In this document: piece after piece, positions 52,180 to 63,776 of the stretch
How the letters are laid out: every line of letters starts with the position of its first letter
How positions within the stretch are numbered: position 1 is the first letter of the stretch
Source of the DNA: Cricetibacter osteomyelitidis
Lineage (GTDB): Bacteria > Pseudomonadota > Gammaproteobacteria > Enterobacterales > Pasteurellaceae
Assembly (NCBI RefSeq): GCF_004340985.1
Contig: NZ_SLYB01000012.1
Location: 21,337-85,336 of the forward strand
Direction of reading: 5' to 3'
DNA length: 64,000 nt
The notes under the pieces: generated by a model
The model's database searches: none
The model's input: only the letters and a program-made list of their open reading frames with translations
Told to the model about the DNA's origin: nothing
Translations under genes and position numbers: made by a program

Positions 52180-52955
52180 TGGCCATAATTAAACGAAGAC
52201 CGACACAGGGGATTCGTCCGGGAATACGCACGAGCGAACGACAACGGAACTTTTTTATTTTTATTAAGCCGTTGATTTTGCTATTTTGTGCCTGCTTATT
52301 GTATTATGTTTATTCAAACTGGCAGAGTTGGTTGGAAAAACTGGATGATAAACCCATTGCATCTTTCGCATTGTCCGGTTCACCACGTTTCACCAAATTT
52401 AACGATATTCGCGAAGCTTTGTTGAAAATGCCCGAATTAAAAGGTTATTTCGGACAGAATGTAGATGAGATTCGTAAACAAATCGAGCAAATGCCTTGGG
52501 TGAAAGGGGCTGTGGTACGTAAAATCTGGCCGGATAAATTAACGGTTTGGGTAGATGAATATATGCCGGTTGCAGTATGGAATGATACGAAATTTGTATC
52601 GGCGAAAGGTGAAGTGTTTAAACTGCCGCCGGATAAATTGGATATTACGGGACTTCCTTTGTTATCCGGGCCCGATTTCCAAAGTTTGACCGTATTGGAT
52701 GCTTGGAATCAAATCGGTAAAGAATTGAAAGCTAAGAATCTAATATTAAAATCGCTTGCTGTGGATGAACGCGGTTCTTGGGAAGCCGGGTTGGATAATG
52801 GAACGATTGTCAAACTCGGTCGCGGCGAATGGAAAAGTAAAATCGATCGTTTAGCAACCATTTATCCGCAAATTGAAATACCGGAAAATAAAAAACTGGC
52901 TTATATCGATTTAAGATATAATGTGGGTGCGGCAGTTGGATTTGAAGATAAATAA
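52179..52955 (+). CDS. ftsQ: Cell division protein FtsQ
   Basis: Bitopic divisome protein that links early (FtsZ/FtsA) and late (FtsWI) division proteins. The 258-residue protein has a basic cytoplasmic N-terminus, a membrane helix at about residues 25-45, a POTRA domain (FALSGSPRFTKFNDIREALL, IEQMPWVKGAVVRKIWP) and the beta domain ending YNVGAAVGF. Position between ddlB and ftsA agrees. Confidence 0.95.
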   Translation: MAIIKRRPTQGIRPGIRTSERQRNFFIFIKPLILLFCACLLYYVYSNWQSWLEKLDDKPIASFALSGSPRFTKFNDIREALLKMPELKGYFGQNVDEIRKQIEQMPWVKGAVVRKIWPDKLTVWVDEYMPVAVWNDTKFVSAKGEVFKLPPDKLDITGLPLLSGPDFQSLTVLDAWNQIGKELKAKNLILKSLAVDERGSWEAGLDNGTIVKLGRGEWKSKIDRLATIYPQIEIPENKKLAYIDLRYNVGAAVGFEDK

Positions 52956-53004
52956 TTTAAAATAATATGTTAATATTTAATCGTTATGGTGTGAAATAGC
53001 AAAA

Positions 53005-54276
53005 ATGGCAAATAACATAGTGGAATCAAAAACAATTGTAGGGCTTGAAGTCGGTACATCCAAAGTGGTGGCTGTAGTCGGCGAAGTGTTTCCTGACGGC
53101 GTAGTGAATGTGTTAGGTGTGGGTAGCTGTCCGTCACGCGGTATTAATAAAGGTGGAATTACGGATTTGGAAGCCGTAGCCAATTCAATTCAGCGTGCAG
53201 TTGAAGCTGCTGAATCTATTGCGGATTGTCAAATTATCAGTGTGACATTAGCAATTACCGGTGATCATATTCAAAGCTTAAATGAAAGCGGGTTTGTGCC
53301 AATCAGTGAAGGTGAAGTCACGCAAGAAGAAATTGATTCTGCCATGTACACGGCCAGTTCGGTGAAAATGCCGGAAGGTGTTTCCGTATTACATATTATT
53401 CCGCAAGAATATGCGGTAGATAAGCAATTTAATATTAAAAATCCGTTAGGTTTGCAAGGCGTGCGTTTAAAAGCACAGGCTCATTTGGTTGCCTGTCATC
53501 AGGATTGGTTGAATAATTTACGCAAAGCCGTTGAACGTTGCGGTTTAAAAGTGGATCAAATAGTTTTTTCCGGCTTGGCTTCAAGTTATTCCGTATTGAC
53601 GGAAGATGAAAAAGAGCTGGGTGTCTGCTTGATAGATATGGGCGGCGGTACAATGGATATTACCGTATTTACTAATGGTGCATTGCGTTATAGCCGAGTA
53701 ATACCTTATGCCGGTGATCGCGTCACTGAAGATATTGCTGCCGGAGCAACCACATCAAGAATGAATGCGGAAGCTATCAAGGTGAGTTTTGGTAGTGCGA
53801 TTACTCCGCCTAGAGTTGATGCGGAGAAAAAAATTGAAGTGACCGGTGTGGGCGGCCGAGTTCCAAAAACTATCACGAAAGATGTGTTATCACAAATTAT
53901 TTCGCCGCGTTACAGCGAGTTGTTTTCTTTAGTGAAACGCGAATTAGATCGTTTAAAAATGGAATTAATGCATAAACAAATGCCGGCTGAGTTGCTCGCA
54001 GGCGTGGTATTAACCGGCGGCGGAGCTCAAATTGAAGATGCGGCAAAATGTGCGGAGCAGGTTTTTGATATGCAAGTTCGGGTAGCCAGCCCATTAAATT
54101 TAACCGGATTGACGGATTATGTGAACAAACCACAGTATTCAACTGTCTTAGGATTATTACAATATAGTTATCATACTGGTGATGATGGTCCGGTTCGCAG
54201 TTTTGAAGATACGAAAGTGGGCGGAGTTTGGGCTTTTTGCAAAAAAGTTGTGAATAAAATTAAGTCAGAGTTTTGA
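53005..54276 (+). CDS. ftsA: Cell division protein FtsA
   Basis: Actin-like protein that tethers FtsZ to the membrane and recruits later divisome proteins. The 423-residue protein has the nucleotide motifs [31 protein letters not shown] and [14 protein letters not shown]. The SHS2/1C subdomain follows the first motif. A C-terminal amphipathic membrane-targeting helix is present ([18 protein letters not shown]). It is 49 bases after ftsQ and 81 before ftsZ. Confidence 0.97.
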   Translation: MANNIVESKTIVGLEVGTSKVVAVVGEVFPDGVVNVLGVGSCPSRGINKGGITDLEAVANSIQRAVEAAESIADCQIISVTLAITGDHIQSLNESGFVPISEGEVTQEEIDSAMYTASSVKMPEGVSVLHIIPQEYAVDKQFNIKNPLGLQGVRLKAQAHLVACHQDWLNNLRKAVERCGLKVDQIVFSGLASSYSVLTEDEKELGVCLIDMGGGTMDITVFTNGALRYSRVIPYAGDRVTEDIAAGATTSRMNAEAIKVSFGSAITPPRVDAEKKIEVTGVGGRVPKTITKDVLSQIISPRYSELFSLVKRELDRLKMELMHKQMPAELLAGVVLTGGGAQIEDAAKCAEQVFDMQVRVASPLNLTGLTDYVNKPQYSTVLGLLQYSYHTGDDGPVRSFEDTKVGGVWAFCKKVVNKIKSEF

Positions 54277-54357
54277 GAATTTGGATTTTTATTCTACAAT
54301 AAGTAGTGATTTTGGAATTATACGGTGCTGGAAAAATAGCACACACGGAGAATTGAA

Positions 54358-55695
54358 ATGTTTGAAACGGTTGAGTACGAATTTGACGAAGGTGCAGTCA
54401 TCAAGGTTATTGGTGTCGGTGGCGGCGGCGGTAACGCCGTAAATCATATGGTTGAAACGATGAATTCGGAAGAAAAAGTCGTCAGCAATAATATGGAATT
54501 ACCGATTGGCGGTTTTGATGCCGATCCGCTTGGTACGATTGACTTTTTTGTAGTAAATACCGATGCTCAAGCATTACGTAAAAGCCGAGTGCCGAATACG
54601 GTACAAATCGGTGGTAATAAAACCAAAGGTTTAGGTGCCGGAGCGAATCCGAATGTAGGTCGTGAAGCGGCAATGTCTGATCAGGATGCGATTCGTTCAA
54701 TGTTGGAAGATACCGATATGGTGTTTATTGCAGCAGGTATGGGCGGCGGTACAGGTACCGGAGCGGCACCGATTGTAGCACAAATCGCAAAAGAAATGGG
54801 CATCTTAACTGTTGCGGTAGTAACAAAGCCATTTTCTTTTGAAGGTAAAAAACGTATGCATTTTGCAGAACTTGGTATTCAAGAACTGTCTAAACATGTG
54901 GATTCCTTAATTACAATTCCAAATGAAAAATTATTAAAAGTTTTAGGCAAAAACATCACATTAATTGATGCTTTTGCAAAAGCCAATGATATCTTAAATC
55001 ATTCTGTGCGTGGTATTTCGGATATGATTACTCAACCGGGTATCATCAACGTGGACTTTGCGGATGTGCGTACGGTGATGGAAGCTAAAGGTCAATGTAT
55101 GATGGGGGCCGGTATCGCAAAAGGTGAACCGGGTAGCGGGCGTGCGGAACAAGCAGCGCAAGAAGCGATTGCCAGTCCATTATTAGAAGATGTAGATTTA
55201 TCGAATGCAAAAGGTGTGTTGGTAAATGTCACTTCCGGTCGTGATTTGACTTTGGAAGAATTCCATATCGTGAATGATTTCATTAAAGAAATTGCGGCAG
55301 ATGATGCCAGTGTGATTGTCGGTACCAGCTTACAGCCTGAATTAGAAGGCGAAATTCGTGTAACAGTCGTTGCAGCGGGTGTCGGCGAAGAAGCAAGAGA
55401 AACGGCTGAAGTTCGAGTGCAAGCAAGACCTGCACCGATTAGTCAACTGTTAGGAGGTAGTGCAATTCCTGCAGGCGTACAAAACGCTGCTGCACCGAAC
55501 CGCACTTTTGACACATTTAACCCGGATGCACAACAAGGCTACGGACATAATCAGACGCAGCAAGAATATCAGCAACAACGTCCGGCAAACGAGTTGGATA
55601 CACCGGCATTTATGCGTGCCCGTAAGTTGCAAGATGAAAAAGAATTATTAGATGTTTCCGCATTTATGCGTAACACAAACCATAATGCAGAGTAA
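54358..55695 (+). CDS. ftsZ: Cell division GTPase FtsZ with two C-terminal peptide motifs
   Basis: Tubulin-like GTPase that forms the division ring. The 445-residue protein has the GTP motifs [15 protein letters not shown] and [14 protein letters not shown] and the synergy-loop [16 protein letters not shown]. An extra 20 or so residues lie between the first helix and the next strand ([18 protein letters not shown]), as in other Pasteurellaceae. The unusual part is the end: the conserved C-terminal peptide that binds FtsA and ZipA appears twice, as [11 protein letters not shown] and then [12 protein letters not shown], separated by about 7 residues. E. coli has one copy (DIPAFLRKQAD). Confidence 0.96.
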   Translation: MFETVEYEFDEGAVIKVIGVGGGGGNAVNHMVETMNSEEKVVSNNMELPIGGFDADPLGTIDFFVVNTDAQALRKSRVPNTVQIGGNKTKGLGAGANPNVGREAAMSDQDAIRSMLEDTDMVFIAAGMGGGTGTGAAPIVAQIAKEMGILTVAVVTKPFSFEGKKRMHFAELGIQELSKHVDSLITIPNEKLLKVLGKNITLIDAFAKANDILNHSVRGISDMITQPGIINVDFADVRTVMEAKGQCMMGAGIAKGEPGSGRAEQAAQEAIASPLLEDVDLSNAKGVLVNVTSGRDLTLEEFHIVNDFIKEIAADDASVIVGTSLQPELEGEIRVTVVAAGVGEEARETAEVRVQARPAPISQLLGGSAIPAGVQNAAAPNRTFDTFNPDAQQGYGHNQTQQEYQQQRPANELDTPAFMRARKLQDEKELLDVSAFMRNTNHNAE

Positions 55696-55718
55696 CTCTC
55701 ATAATTAAGGACATAATT

Positions 55719-56636
55719 ATGATTAAACAAAGAACATTAAAACAAACTATTAAAGTAACCGGTGTCGGTTTGCATAGCGGTAAAAAAGTAACTTTAACGT
55801 TACGTCCGGCAGCAGCAAACAGCGGTGTCGTGTATTATCGTACGGATTTGAATCCTGCGGTAGCATTTCCGGCGGATGCTAAATCTATTCGTGATACCAT
55901 GCTTTGTACTTGTTTGATTAATGACGAAGGCGTGCGTATTTCTACCGTTGAGCACTTAAATGCGGCGTTGGCCGGTTTGGGTATTGATAATATCATTATT
56001 GAAGTTGATGCTCCGGAAATCCCTATTATGGACGGTAGCGCAAGTCCGTTCGTTTATTTGTTATTGGATGCGGGCATCGAAGAACAAAATGTAGCGAAAA
56101 AATTTATTCGTATTAAGAAAAAAGTACGCGTGGAAGATGGTGACAAATGGGCTGAATTTGAACCTTATAACGGCTTTAAATTAGATTTCACCATTGATTT
56201 CAATCATCCGGTGATCAGCAAAAAAGTTTGCCATTATGCAATGGATTTCTCTGCTCAAGCATTTGTGCAGCAAATCAGCCGAGCAAGAACTTTCGGTTTT
56301 ATGAAAGATATCGAATATCTACAATCTCAAGGCTTGGCGTTGGGTGGTAGCTTGGATAATGCCATTGTGTTGGATGAGTTCCGTATTTTGAATGAAGAGG
56401 GGTTGCGTTTTAAAGATGAATTGGTACGTCATAAAATGTTAGATGCTATTGGTGATTTATTTATGGCCGGCCATAATATCATCGGTAGCTTCACCGCATA
56501 TAAATCCGGTCATGGGCTGAACAATAAATTATTGCGTGCCGTACTGGATGATCAAGAAGCTTGGGAATTTATTACCTTTGATGATAAAGAACGGGTACCG
56601 CAAGGTTATATTGCTCCGATACAAGTGTTAATTTAA
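55719..56636 (+). CDS. lpxC: UDP-3-O-acyl-N-acetylglucosamine deacetylase
   Basis: Zinc deacetylase, the committed step of lipid A synthesis. The 305-residue protein starts [19 protein letters not shown] and has the zinc ligand in [46 protein letters not shown], the [15 protein letters not shown] zinc motif and the catalytic His in [12 protein letters not shown]. It is the last gene of the dcw cluster; the C-terminus is where FtsH-dependent control acts in E. coli. Confidence 0.97.
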   Translation: MIKQRTLKQTIKVTGVGLHSGKKVTLTLRPAAANSGVVYYRTDLNPAVAFPADAKSIRDTMLCTCLINDEGVRISTVEHLNAALAGLGIDNIIIEVDAPEIPIMDGSASPFVYLLLDAGIEEQNVAKKFIRIKKKVRVEDGDKWAEFEPYNGFKLDFTIDFNHPVISKKVCHYAMDFSAQAFVQQISRARTFGFMKDIEYLQSQGLALGGSLDNAIVLDEFRILNEEGLRFKDELVRHKMLDAIGDLFMAGHNIIGSFTAYKSGHGLNNKLLRAVLDDQEAWEFITFDDKERVPQGYIAPIQVLI

Positions 56637-56655
56637 CGGTTTATATGAGAGGATT

Positions 56656-56692
56656 AAAAGCTATATTTCTAAAGGAAATATAGCTTTTTTAT
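56656..56692 (+). terminator. Terminator at the end of the dcw cluster
   Basis: AAAAGCTATATTTC (56656-56669) pairs with GAAATATAGCTTTT (56675-56688) around TAAAG and continues into T residues. It starts 20 bases after the lpxC stop. Confidence 0.88.
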
Positions 56693-56823
56693 AATCTTTT
56701 ATGATAGTATAGTGTTTCACTAAACAGATCGGATCTGTTAAAATCCAGGAATGCCGGCTTTTGATGATTAAAAATCGATTTATTTCTAAGTAAATTGTTT
56801 ATAAAAATTTTAAAGGGTAGTGG

Positions 56824-57315
56824 ATGAAAAGGCCAAGGTATTGGGTGTTTTTTACCATATTGTTAATTAGTTCTAAATTATATGCTGAGAGTCGCTCGAT
56901 CGTTCAAGTCGATTTTCCTATATTTTCTTGTTTATCAAAAAAAGACGATCGAATTAATTTAGAATTATCGCAACAACAAAATGGTGGAAATGAACTGATT
57001 TTCACCCACTATGAGCGTAATGGCGATTTACGTTATTGGTTTAATGAACCTATTGGAAATGCTTACCAGGAAAAATACATGAATGGCTCGCAACTGTATA
57101 TTTCTAATAAGAATGTATGGTTCAAGTTCTATGATTTAAGAGCTGGCAGTGATAAACAAATCGGTGTGGTTATTATTGATAAGAGCAGTGGTTATCAAGT
57201 AGCCAGTTTAGATTGTGTTCGGGACACAATTTCTCGTTTACCTTTCTTAAAAAAAGGCTTATTTCAACCTGTTATTGGAAGTGTGAAGCGTTTCTTTGAA
57301 AATGTGAAACACTAG
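56824..57315 (+). CDS. Unknown secreted protein
   Basis: I do not recognise this 163-residue protein. It starts with a signal peptide (MKRPRYWVFFTILLISSKLYA, about 21 residues); the mature part has two cysteines (36 and 131) that could form a disulfide. The body is rich in aromatic and polar residues (NGDLRYWFNEPIGNAYQ), with a basic end. No uptake sequence is inside. The base composition looks more AT-rich than the dcw genes. It stands alone after the dcw terminator and converges on folA, with one base between the stop codons. A ribosome site (AAGGGTAG) supports it as a real gene. Confidence 0.65.
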   Translation: MKRPRYWVFFTILLISSKLYAESRSIVQVDFPIFSCLSKKDDRINLELSQQQNGGNELIFTHYERNGDLRYWFNEPIGNAYQEKYMNGSQLYISNKNVWFKFYDLRAGSDKQIGVVIIDKSSGYQVASLDCVRDTISRLPFLKKGLFQPVIGSVKRFFENVKH

Positions 57316-57316
57316 T

Positions 57317-57799
57317 TTAACTTCTCGTCAATACTAAAAAACGGCAATCATAAGCATTATTTTCATCTGCCGTACGATAAATTTCCTGCTGAATTTCCCA
57401 TTCTTTCCAATTAAGTTCCGGAAAAAAAGTATCTCCGTCTAATTCCGTTTGGATTTGAGTTAAATAGAGCTTACCGGCTTGCGGTAACATTTGTTTGAAT
57501 AATTCCCCGCCACCGATCAGCATAATCTCTTCAAAATCTTTTACAAAATCCACCGCACTTTGCCAGTCTTTGGCCCATAATACGTTTTCATGTTGAAATT
57601 TATTGCGGGATAGCACGATATTGGTGCGTTTTGGAAGCGGCTTGCCGATAGATTCAAAGGTTTTACGCCCCATAATAACCGGTTTACCTGTCGTGTTTTG
57701 ACGGAACCAAGCCAAGTCTGCGGGTAAATGCCAAGGCATTTGATTATTTTTGCCGATAACATTGTTTTTTGTTGTTGCAACAATTAAGCTAAGTATCAT
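57317..57799 (-). CDS. folA: Dihydrofolate reductase
   Basis: Reduces dihydrofolate with NADPH; target of trimethoprim. The 160-residue protein has [29 protein letters not shown] (the catalytic acid is the Asp in ADLAWF), [16 protein letters not shown] and [15 protein letters not shown]. It overlaps the end of fabR by 4 bases (ATGA), so translation of folA probably depends on fabR. An uptake sequence lies within. Confidence 0.96.
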   Translation of the reverse strand: MILSLIVATTKNNVIGKNNQMPWHLPADLAWFRQNTTGKPVIMGRKTFESIGKPLPKRTNIVLSRNKFQHENVLWAKDWQSAVDFVKDFEEIMLIGGGELFKQMLPQAGKLYLTQIQTELDGDTFFPELNWKEWEIQQEIYRTADENNAYDCRFLVLTRS

Positions 57800-58431
57800 T
57801 TTTCTTTACTCTCTTTGCTTTCGTAATTATTTTCACGCCACAGATAAGCACCGTTAGTTAACATTCGTAACTGTTTGATTAGCCGGCCTTTTAATAACTC
57901 GCGTTCTTTATTACTCATATCTAACGCGTTAGAACCGGAAGCAAATACTAAAGTTACCATTCCTTCTGCCTGCACATAAGCCACATCTTCGCGTAGGCGA
58001 TCTTTGTGCATAATATACTCTGCCAGCTCATCGGTAAAATGTTTAATTTCACGGGCGGCAGCCGTACGGAAAGCAAGCGATGTGCCCGAGCTTTCACGCA
58101 ATAACAAACGAAATACATTTGGGCTTTGGGTAATAAATTCAAAAAACGTTTCTACTGAAATCGCAATAACACTGCCGCCTTTTTCTATTCGTTTACGGGC
58201 TTGACGCATTAACTGGCGTAGCGTTAAACCGGCTTCGTCAACCATGGTTAAACCGAGTTCATCCATATCCCGAAAATGACGATAAAATGAAGTCGGCGCG
58301 ATTCCCGCTTCACGTGCCACTTCACGTAAGCTAATGTTGGAAAAGCTTTTTTCCGCACTGAGCTGATTAAATGCCGCATCAATTAATGCCCGACGGGTTT
58401 TTTCTTTTTGTACTGCACGAATACCGGACAT
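57796..58431 (-). CDS. fabR: TetR-family repressor of unsaturated fatty acid synthesis FabR
   Basis: Represses fabA/fabB-type genes in response to the ratio of unsaturated to saturated acyl-ACP. The 211-residue protein matches E. coli FabR over the N-terminal helix-turn-helix ([19 protein letters not shown]) and the next region ([19 protein letters not shown]), a stronger match than to other TetR regulators. It starts 8 bases after the oxyR stop, so oxyR-fabR-folA may form one transcript. Confidence 0.92.
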   Translation of the reverse strand: MSGIRAVQKEKTRRALIDAAFNQLSAEKSFSNISLREVAREAGIAPTSFYRHFRDMDELGLTMVDEAGLTLRQLMRQARKRIEKGGSVIAISVETFFEFITQSPNVFRLLLRESSGTSLAFRTAAAREIKHFTDELAEYIMHKDRLREDVAYVQAEGMVTLVFASGSNALDMSNKERELLKGRLIKQLRMLTNGAYLWRENNYESKESKEK

Positions 58432-58439
58432 AATAACCT

Positions 58440-59345
58440 CTATTTTGATAATGTTAAAATAGGTTTTACCGCTTCAGCAACGGAACTTGCAACTTTTTCA
58501 TAGCGATTACGCAGAGGTGAGCCGGGGCGATAAACCAACGCAACTGTGCGATTTGGTTTCGGTAATTCACATGGAATGTAACATACGCCATCGCGTTGTC
58601 GATCATTTAGTACCGCTAATTCGGGCATGAGTGTGATGCCGGCATCGGTTGCCACCATATTACGTAATGTTTCCAGGCTGGTCGCTTTGAAATGGCCGTT
58701 TTCTTTTGCTCCGGCAGTAAAACAATAGTCTAATGCCTGATTACGTAAGCAATGACCATCATCCAACATCAACATTTCATGACCGTTTAATTCTTCTAAT
58801 TTTAAGCTTTTCTTCTTCGCCCATTGATGTTCTGCCGAAACGGCCACTAACATTTCTTCACGATACATCGGCACTTCAATAAATGCTTCGGTTTCTTTGA
58901 CTAAGGCTAAAATTGCGCAATCCAGCTGCCCGGTTTCCAATTGATCAAGTAATTGGTGCGTTTGACCTTCATATAAATAAAGTTCTAATTCAGGAAATGC
59001 TTCTTTTAATGTCGGAACAATATAAGGCAATAAATAAGGACCGATAGTGGGGATAACACCGATATGTAACGGCCCCGTCATATCTTTACCTTGGTTGCTC
59101 GCCATTTCTTTTAATAGTTTGACCTCGCGTAAAACTTTACGGGCTTGTTCTACTAAAATCAAACCTGATTGAGTAAACAACACTTTGCGGCTAGTGCGTT
59201 CAAGTAACACGATACCCAATTCATCTTCCAATTTGCGGATTTGACCGCTTAGTGTCGGTTGGCTTACGTGGCAGGCATCGGCTGCACGGCGAAAGTGTTT
59301 GTATTCGGATAAGGCAACTAAATATTCTAAATCTCGGATGTTCAT
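58440..59345 (-). CDS. oxyR: Hydrogen peroxide sensor and regulator OxyR
   Basis: LysR-family regulator activated by a disulfide. The 301-residue protein has the N-terminal helix-turn-helix ([20 protein letters not shown]) and both redox cysteines at the E. coli positions: Cys199 in DDGHCLRNQ and Cys208 in DYCFTAG. It is divergent from a peroxiredoxin-glutaredoxin gene, a known OxyR-type target in Haemophilus. The shared gap contains an OxyR-like site. Confidence 0.96.
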   Translation of the reverse strand: MNIRDLEYLVALSEYKHFRRAADACHVSQPTLSGQIRKLEDELGIVLLERTSRKVLFTQSGLILVEQARKVLREVKLLKEMASNQGKDMTGPLHIGVIPTIGPYLLPYIVPTLKEAFPELELYLYEGQTHQLLDQLETGQLDCAILALVKETEAFIEVPMYREEMLVAVSAEHQWAKKKSLKLEELNGHEMLMLDDGHCLRNQALDYCFTAGAKENGHFKATSLETLRNMVATDAGITLMPELAVLNDRQRDGVCYIPCELPKPNRTVALVYRPGSPLRNRYEKVASSVAEAVKPILTLSK

Positions 59346-59391
59346 TTTTGTATTTCCTTTATAGAAAGTAACAATTAAAAGGATAGAATTA

Positions 59392-59406
59392 ATTGATTGT
59401 AACTAT
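59392..59406. promoter_or_regulatory. Candidate OxyR half-site
   Basis: ATTGATTGTAACTAT matches the OxyR half-site ATAGnTnnnAnCTAT at all fixed positions but one. A second half-site after a 7-base spacer is not clear. It lies 46 bases before the oxyR start (minus strand) and 115 bases before the peroxiredoxin start, so it could serve both genes. Confidence 0.4.
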
Positions 59407-59520
59407 ATCATATTATTTTATACAATTCATCAAAGTTAAAACTTGAATTACAAGTTGTACGGCAGGATAATAAATTTGCTGTATCAAGTTAATCTCTCAT
59501 AATATAACAGGAGAAAAATT

Positions 59521-60252
59521 ATGTCAGTTAATATGGAAGGGAAAAAAGTCCCGCAAGTTACATTTCACACTCGTCAAGGCGATGCATGGGTAGATGTAAC
59601 TACTGCACAGTTATTCGATAACAAAACCGTAGTTGTATTTTCATTACCGGGTGCGTTCACACCAACTTGTTCATCGTCTCACTTGCCACGCTACAACGAA
59701 TTAGCGGATACTTTCAAACAGTATGGCGTTGATGATATTTTAGTGGTTTCCGTGAATGATACTTTCGTTATGAATGCGTGGAAAGAAGCCGAACATGCAG
59801 ATAAAATCACTTTCGTGCCAGATGGTAACGGTGAATTTACTCGCGGTATGGGTCAATTAGTAGAAAAAGATGATTTAGGCTTTGGTGCACGCTCTTGGCG
59901 TTATTCAATGTTGGTGAAAAACGGTATTGTAGAAAAAATGTTTATTGAACCGAATGAACCGGGCGATCCGTTCAAAGTATCCGATGCAGACACTATGTTG
60001 AAATTCATTGCACCGGAACATAAAACGCAAGAATCTGTAGCTATTTTCACCAAACCGGGCTGTCCGTTCTGTGCAAAAGCAAAACAAATGTTGCATGAAC
60101 ACAAAATCGACTTTGAAGAAATTGTATTAGGTCACGATGCAACAATTGTTAGCTTACGTGCAGTTTCTGGCCGTGCGACAGTACCTCAAGTGTTTATTGG
60201 CGGTAAACACATCGGCGGCAGCGATGATTTAGAAGCATATTTTGCAAAATAG
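59521..60252 (+). CDS. pgdx: Peroxiredoxin-glutaredoxin fusion protein
   Basis: A 243-residue thiol peroxidase with its own reductant domain. Residues 1-165 are a Prx5-type peroxiredoxin with the peroxidatic Cys50 in [13 protein letters not shown]. Residues about 170-243 are a glutaredoxin with the redox pair Cys181/Cys184 in KPGCPFCAK, followed by TVPQVFIGG. Such hybrids (HI0572 of H. influenzae) reduce peroxides with glutathione. The ribosome site CAGGAG is strong. It faces oxyR across 175 bases. Confidence 0.95.
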   Translation: MSVNMEGKKVPQVTFHTRQGDAWVDVTTAQLFDNKTVVVFSLPGAFTPTCSSSHLPRYNELADTFKQYGVDDILVVSVNDTFVMNAWKEAEHADKITFVPDGNGEFTRGMGQLVEKDDLGFGARSWRYSMLVKNGIVEKMFIEPNEPGDPFKVSDADTMLKFIAPEHKTQESVAIFTKPGCPFCAKAKQMLHEHKIDFEEIVLGHDATIVSLRAVSGRATVPQVFIGGKHIGGSDDLEAYFAK

Positions 60253-60280
60253 TTTTATTGTAGGAAAGTAGCGTAAGAGC

Positions 60281-60316
60281 AATCCCCTTTATTTGTGATA
60301 ATAAAGGGGATTTTTA

Positions 60317-60317
<1 letters not shown>
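60281..60317 (+). terminator. Terminator after the peroxiredoxin gene
   Basis: AATCCCCTTTAT (60281-60292) pairs with ATAAAGGGGATT (60301-60312), 12 bp, followed by TTTATT. The convergent glycosyltransferase gene ends at 60317. Confidence 0.82.
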
Positions 60318-61390
<1,073 letters not shown>

Positions 61391-61394
<4 letters not shown>

Positions 61395-62431
61395 TGATGT
61401 AATTGATTAATGATATTTAGTAGAGATTGAATATGTGCTTCCAGCGTTGGATCATAGTTAAGTGCGTCTTGAGGTTTTTCGATACGTGTTCGATTTTCTA
61501 CCGACGTTTTTAATACAGTATCCAATGAATGAAAGTCATTTCGCATAAATGTATAACCAAAATTATTTTTAAATACTTCCGTACAAGCCATATTTTCAGA
61601 AAAAATTATCGGTGTACCACACAAAATAGACTCAATACCCACTAATCCAAAAGGTTCATATTTCGATGCCATGATAGTAAAATCGCCTGCTTGATAAAGT
61701 TCCGGCATATTGTTGCAAAAACCAAGGGAACGAATATTCTTGCTTTCTACCACCGGTGTACCGGCAACCACTAATTTTATCGGTAAATCAGTTTGTTCAA
61801 AATAACTTTTGAGTAAGTCGAAACCTTTACGATAATGTCCCGTTGAAGGGAAAATATAAATAATTTCTTGTTCGGAAAAACCAAATTTTTTCCTTAAATC
61901 CGACCGCACTTCGCTGGAAACCGTATGAAATTTTTGCGTATTAGCCGGAGGATAAAGCACAATAATTTTATTTTTCGGAATGCGATAAAGTTCAATTAAT
62001 TCATCTTTCATTAACTGTGAATGAGCAACAATTAATTTACATTCGTCATAGGCTTTTTGTTCATTGTTGATTTTAAATTTTTCCATCAATGAAGCTTTCC
62101 TATTTAATGCGCATAAATAGCCTCTATGTTGTCCGCCGCAAATGAGAATATCCGCACCGCGTACTGTTTGGATGGAAACCACAACTTCATCATAGGCTTT
62201 TTGTTTTAATATTGCACGGGAAAAAAACGGCAATCGCAATTTTTTAGGACACCAAGATAAATCAATTTTTCTCGATTCAATCCATTGATATTCCGGTAAT
62301 GTTTGGTTAAAGGATGTAGAATAAAATTTAGGTGTGATATCTACTTGATGTAACCCATTAATTACATCGAGAAGATAGCGTTCTACACCGCCACCTTGTT
62401 TAAATTTGAGACAGGCTAGGGATAGAGTCAT
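61391..62431 (-). CDS. GT-B glycosyltransferase, group 1 (GT4-like)
   Basis: A 346-residue protein with the N-terminal glycine-rich acceptor loop LKFKQGGGVERYLLDVI. The C-terminal donor domain has FPSTGHYRKGFDLL and the E-x7-E motif in KYEPFGLVGIESILCGTP. This is the layout of retaining GT4 enzymes that extend lipooligosaccharide or other surface glycans; donor and acceptor are unknown. It overlaps the next gene by 4 bases and the previous one by 32. It contains the only exact uptake sequence I found in the 60317-63776 cluster (near 61903). Confidence 0.82.
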
Positions 62432-63776
62432 TTTTTTCCTTATATTTTTGAATAGTATGTATGTACAGATTAATATATTTTTCTGCTAAATTTTTCATAT
62501 CATATTTATATGAGATATTAGTTGAAGTTAATTTATATTGTGCTCTTACTTCATCATTTAGCATTTCTTTCATTGCATCTTTTAAATTTTCTATGAATAT
62601 TTCGTTATTTTCATTATTCTCAATTAAGATCCCGGCATATTGATTATTATCTTTAATCATATTTTTTATTTCTCCTATATCAGTTGCAATACAAGGCAGT
62701 TTTTCTTGTATAGCTTGGATTAAACATAGGGGATAACTTTCTCCAACAAAACGAGAAGGTAATACAAAACAGTCGGAATAACGTAATACGCCATTTACAG
62801 CAGATTCATAACCTAGAAAATGAATATGTTTATTACCTTTCACTATTTTTTGAACATTTTTTTGTGCTTCACCTTCGCCCATTAGAATGAGATGAAAATT
62901 ACTCTTTTGAGTTTCTTTTTGTAATAGAATAAATGCTTGTGTTATTTCATTCCATCCTTTTTCTGTAATTCCTCTTGCTGCAAAAGAAAATACGATATCT
63001 GAATCTTTTATTCCTAAAGCGTAGCGAGAACTAGTTGCAGCACGCATATCTATGGGCATTGCATTTGGAAATTTGACAATATCAGGCAGAGAAAATCCAT
63101 CAAAAAAATCTAAGTTTTTATCGGCAATATAAACCCATTGTGAAATAAATTTAAGCATCCTTAGTGTATTTAATCGGCTATATTTTGCAATAGCCCTATC
63201 ATGTGAGCCATGCATTGTAGCAATGTAAGGGATATTGATCTTATTTTCTTCCAAATAACAAGATATTATTCTATCAGCTGCTATGATATGCGAGTGAATA
63301 ATATCTACATGATGTTCTGAAAAAAATTTTTTATTATTCAAAATATGATAGATATGATATATAGGGATATCTTGATTTAGTTTATTATAAATGTCGTTAT
63401 TAATTTTATCTAAATCTAAAACTACAACAGATACGTTGATCCCCAATTCATATAATTTATTAGCTAAATGAATTGGGAATATTTCTCCTCCACCGGTATG
63501 AAAACCTAAAAAATAAATTTGAACAGATAAACTATTATTTGTATTCTTAACAGAATTTTTTCTTATGGGATATTGTTTATCTTTTGAAAGAATAAGTGAT
63601 TTGTTTTCTAAGCAATTATGAAGTATGTTTAAAACTTTCTCAAAGGAATTGTCACTTTTATGATATTCTTGTCTTAATAATTTTATTGCATTAATAAAGC
63701 TATTTTTTTCATAAGATAAAAGTTTTAAACCTTTCCTATATCTATTTATTTCTTTCAAAGAATGAATAAATTTCAC
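62400..63776 (-). CDS. GT-B glycosyltransferase with an N-terminal extension
   Basis: A 458-residue protein. The first 80 or so residues are a Lys/Asn-rich extension of no known motif. A GT-B fold then begins at IYFLGFHTGGGEIFPIHLA, with DIIHSHIIAADRI and the donor domain FSFAARGITEKGWNEI. In the usual E-x7-E motif the second Glu is replaced by Gln (VGESYPLCLIQAIQEKLPC). The gene is very AT-rich, with no uptake sequence inside. Its last 32 bases overlap the start of the next glycosyltransferase, which suggests coupled translation. It is the first gene of the cluster; the promoter should lie in 63777-63970. Confidence 0.8.
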   Translation of the reverse strand: MKFIHSLKEINRYRKGLKLLSYEKNSFINAIKLLRQEYHKSDNSFEKVLNILHNCLENKSLILSKDKQYPIRKNSVKNTNNSLSVQIYFLGFHTGGGEIFPIHLANKLYELGINVSVVVLDLDKINNDIYNKLNQDIPIYHIYHILNNKKFFSEHHVDIIHSHIIAADRIISCYLEENKINIPYIATMHGSHDRAIAKYSRLNTLRMLKFISQWVYIADKNLDFFDGFSLPDIVKFPNAMPIDMRAATSSRYALGIKDSDIVFSFAARGITEKGWNEITQAFILLQKETQKSNFHLILMGEGEAQKNVQKIVKGNKHIHFLGYESAVNGVLRYSDCFVLPSRFVGESYPLCLIQAIQEKLPCIATDIGEIKNMIKDNNQYAGILIENNENNEIFIENLKDAMKEMLNDEVRAQYKLTSTNISYKYDMKNLAEKYINLYIHTIQKYKEKNDSIPSLSQI

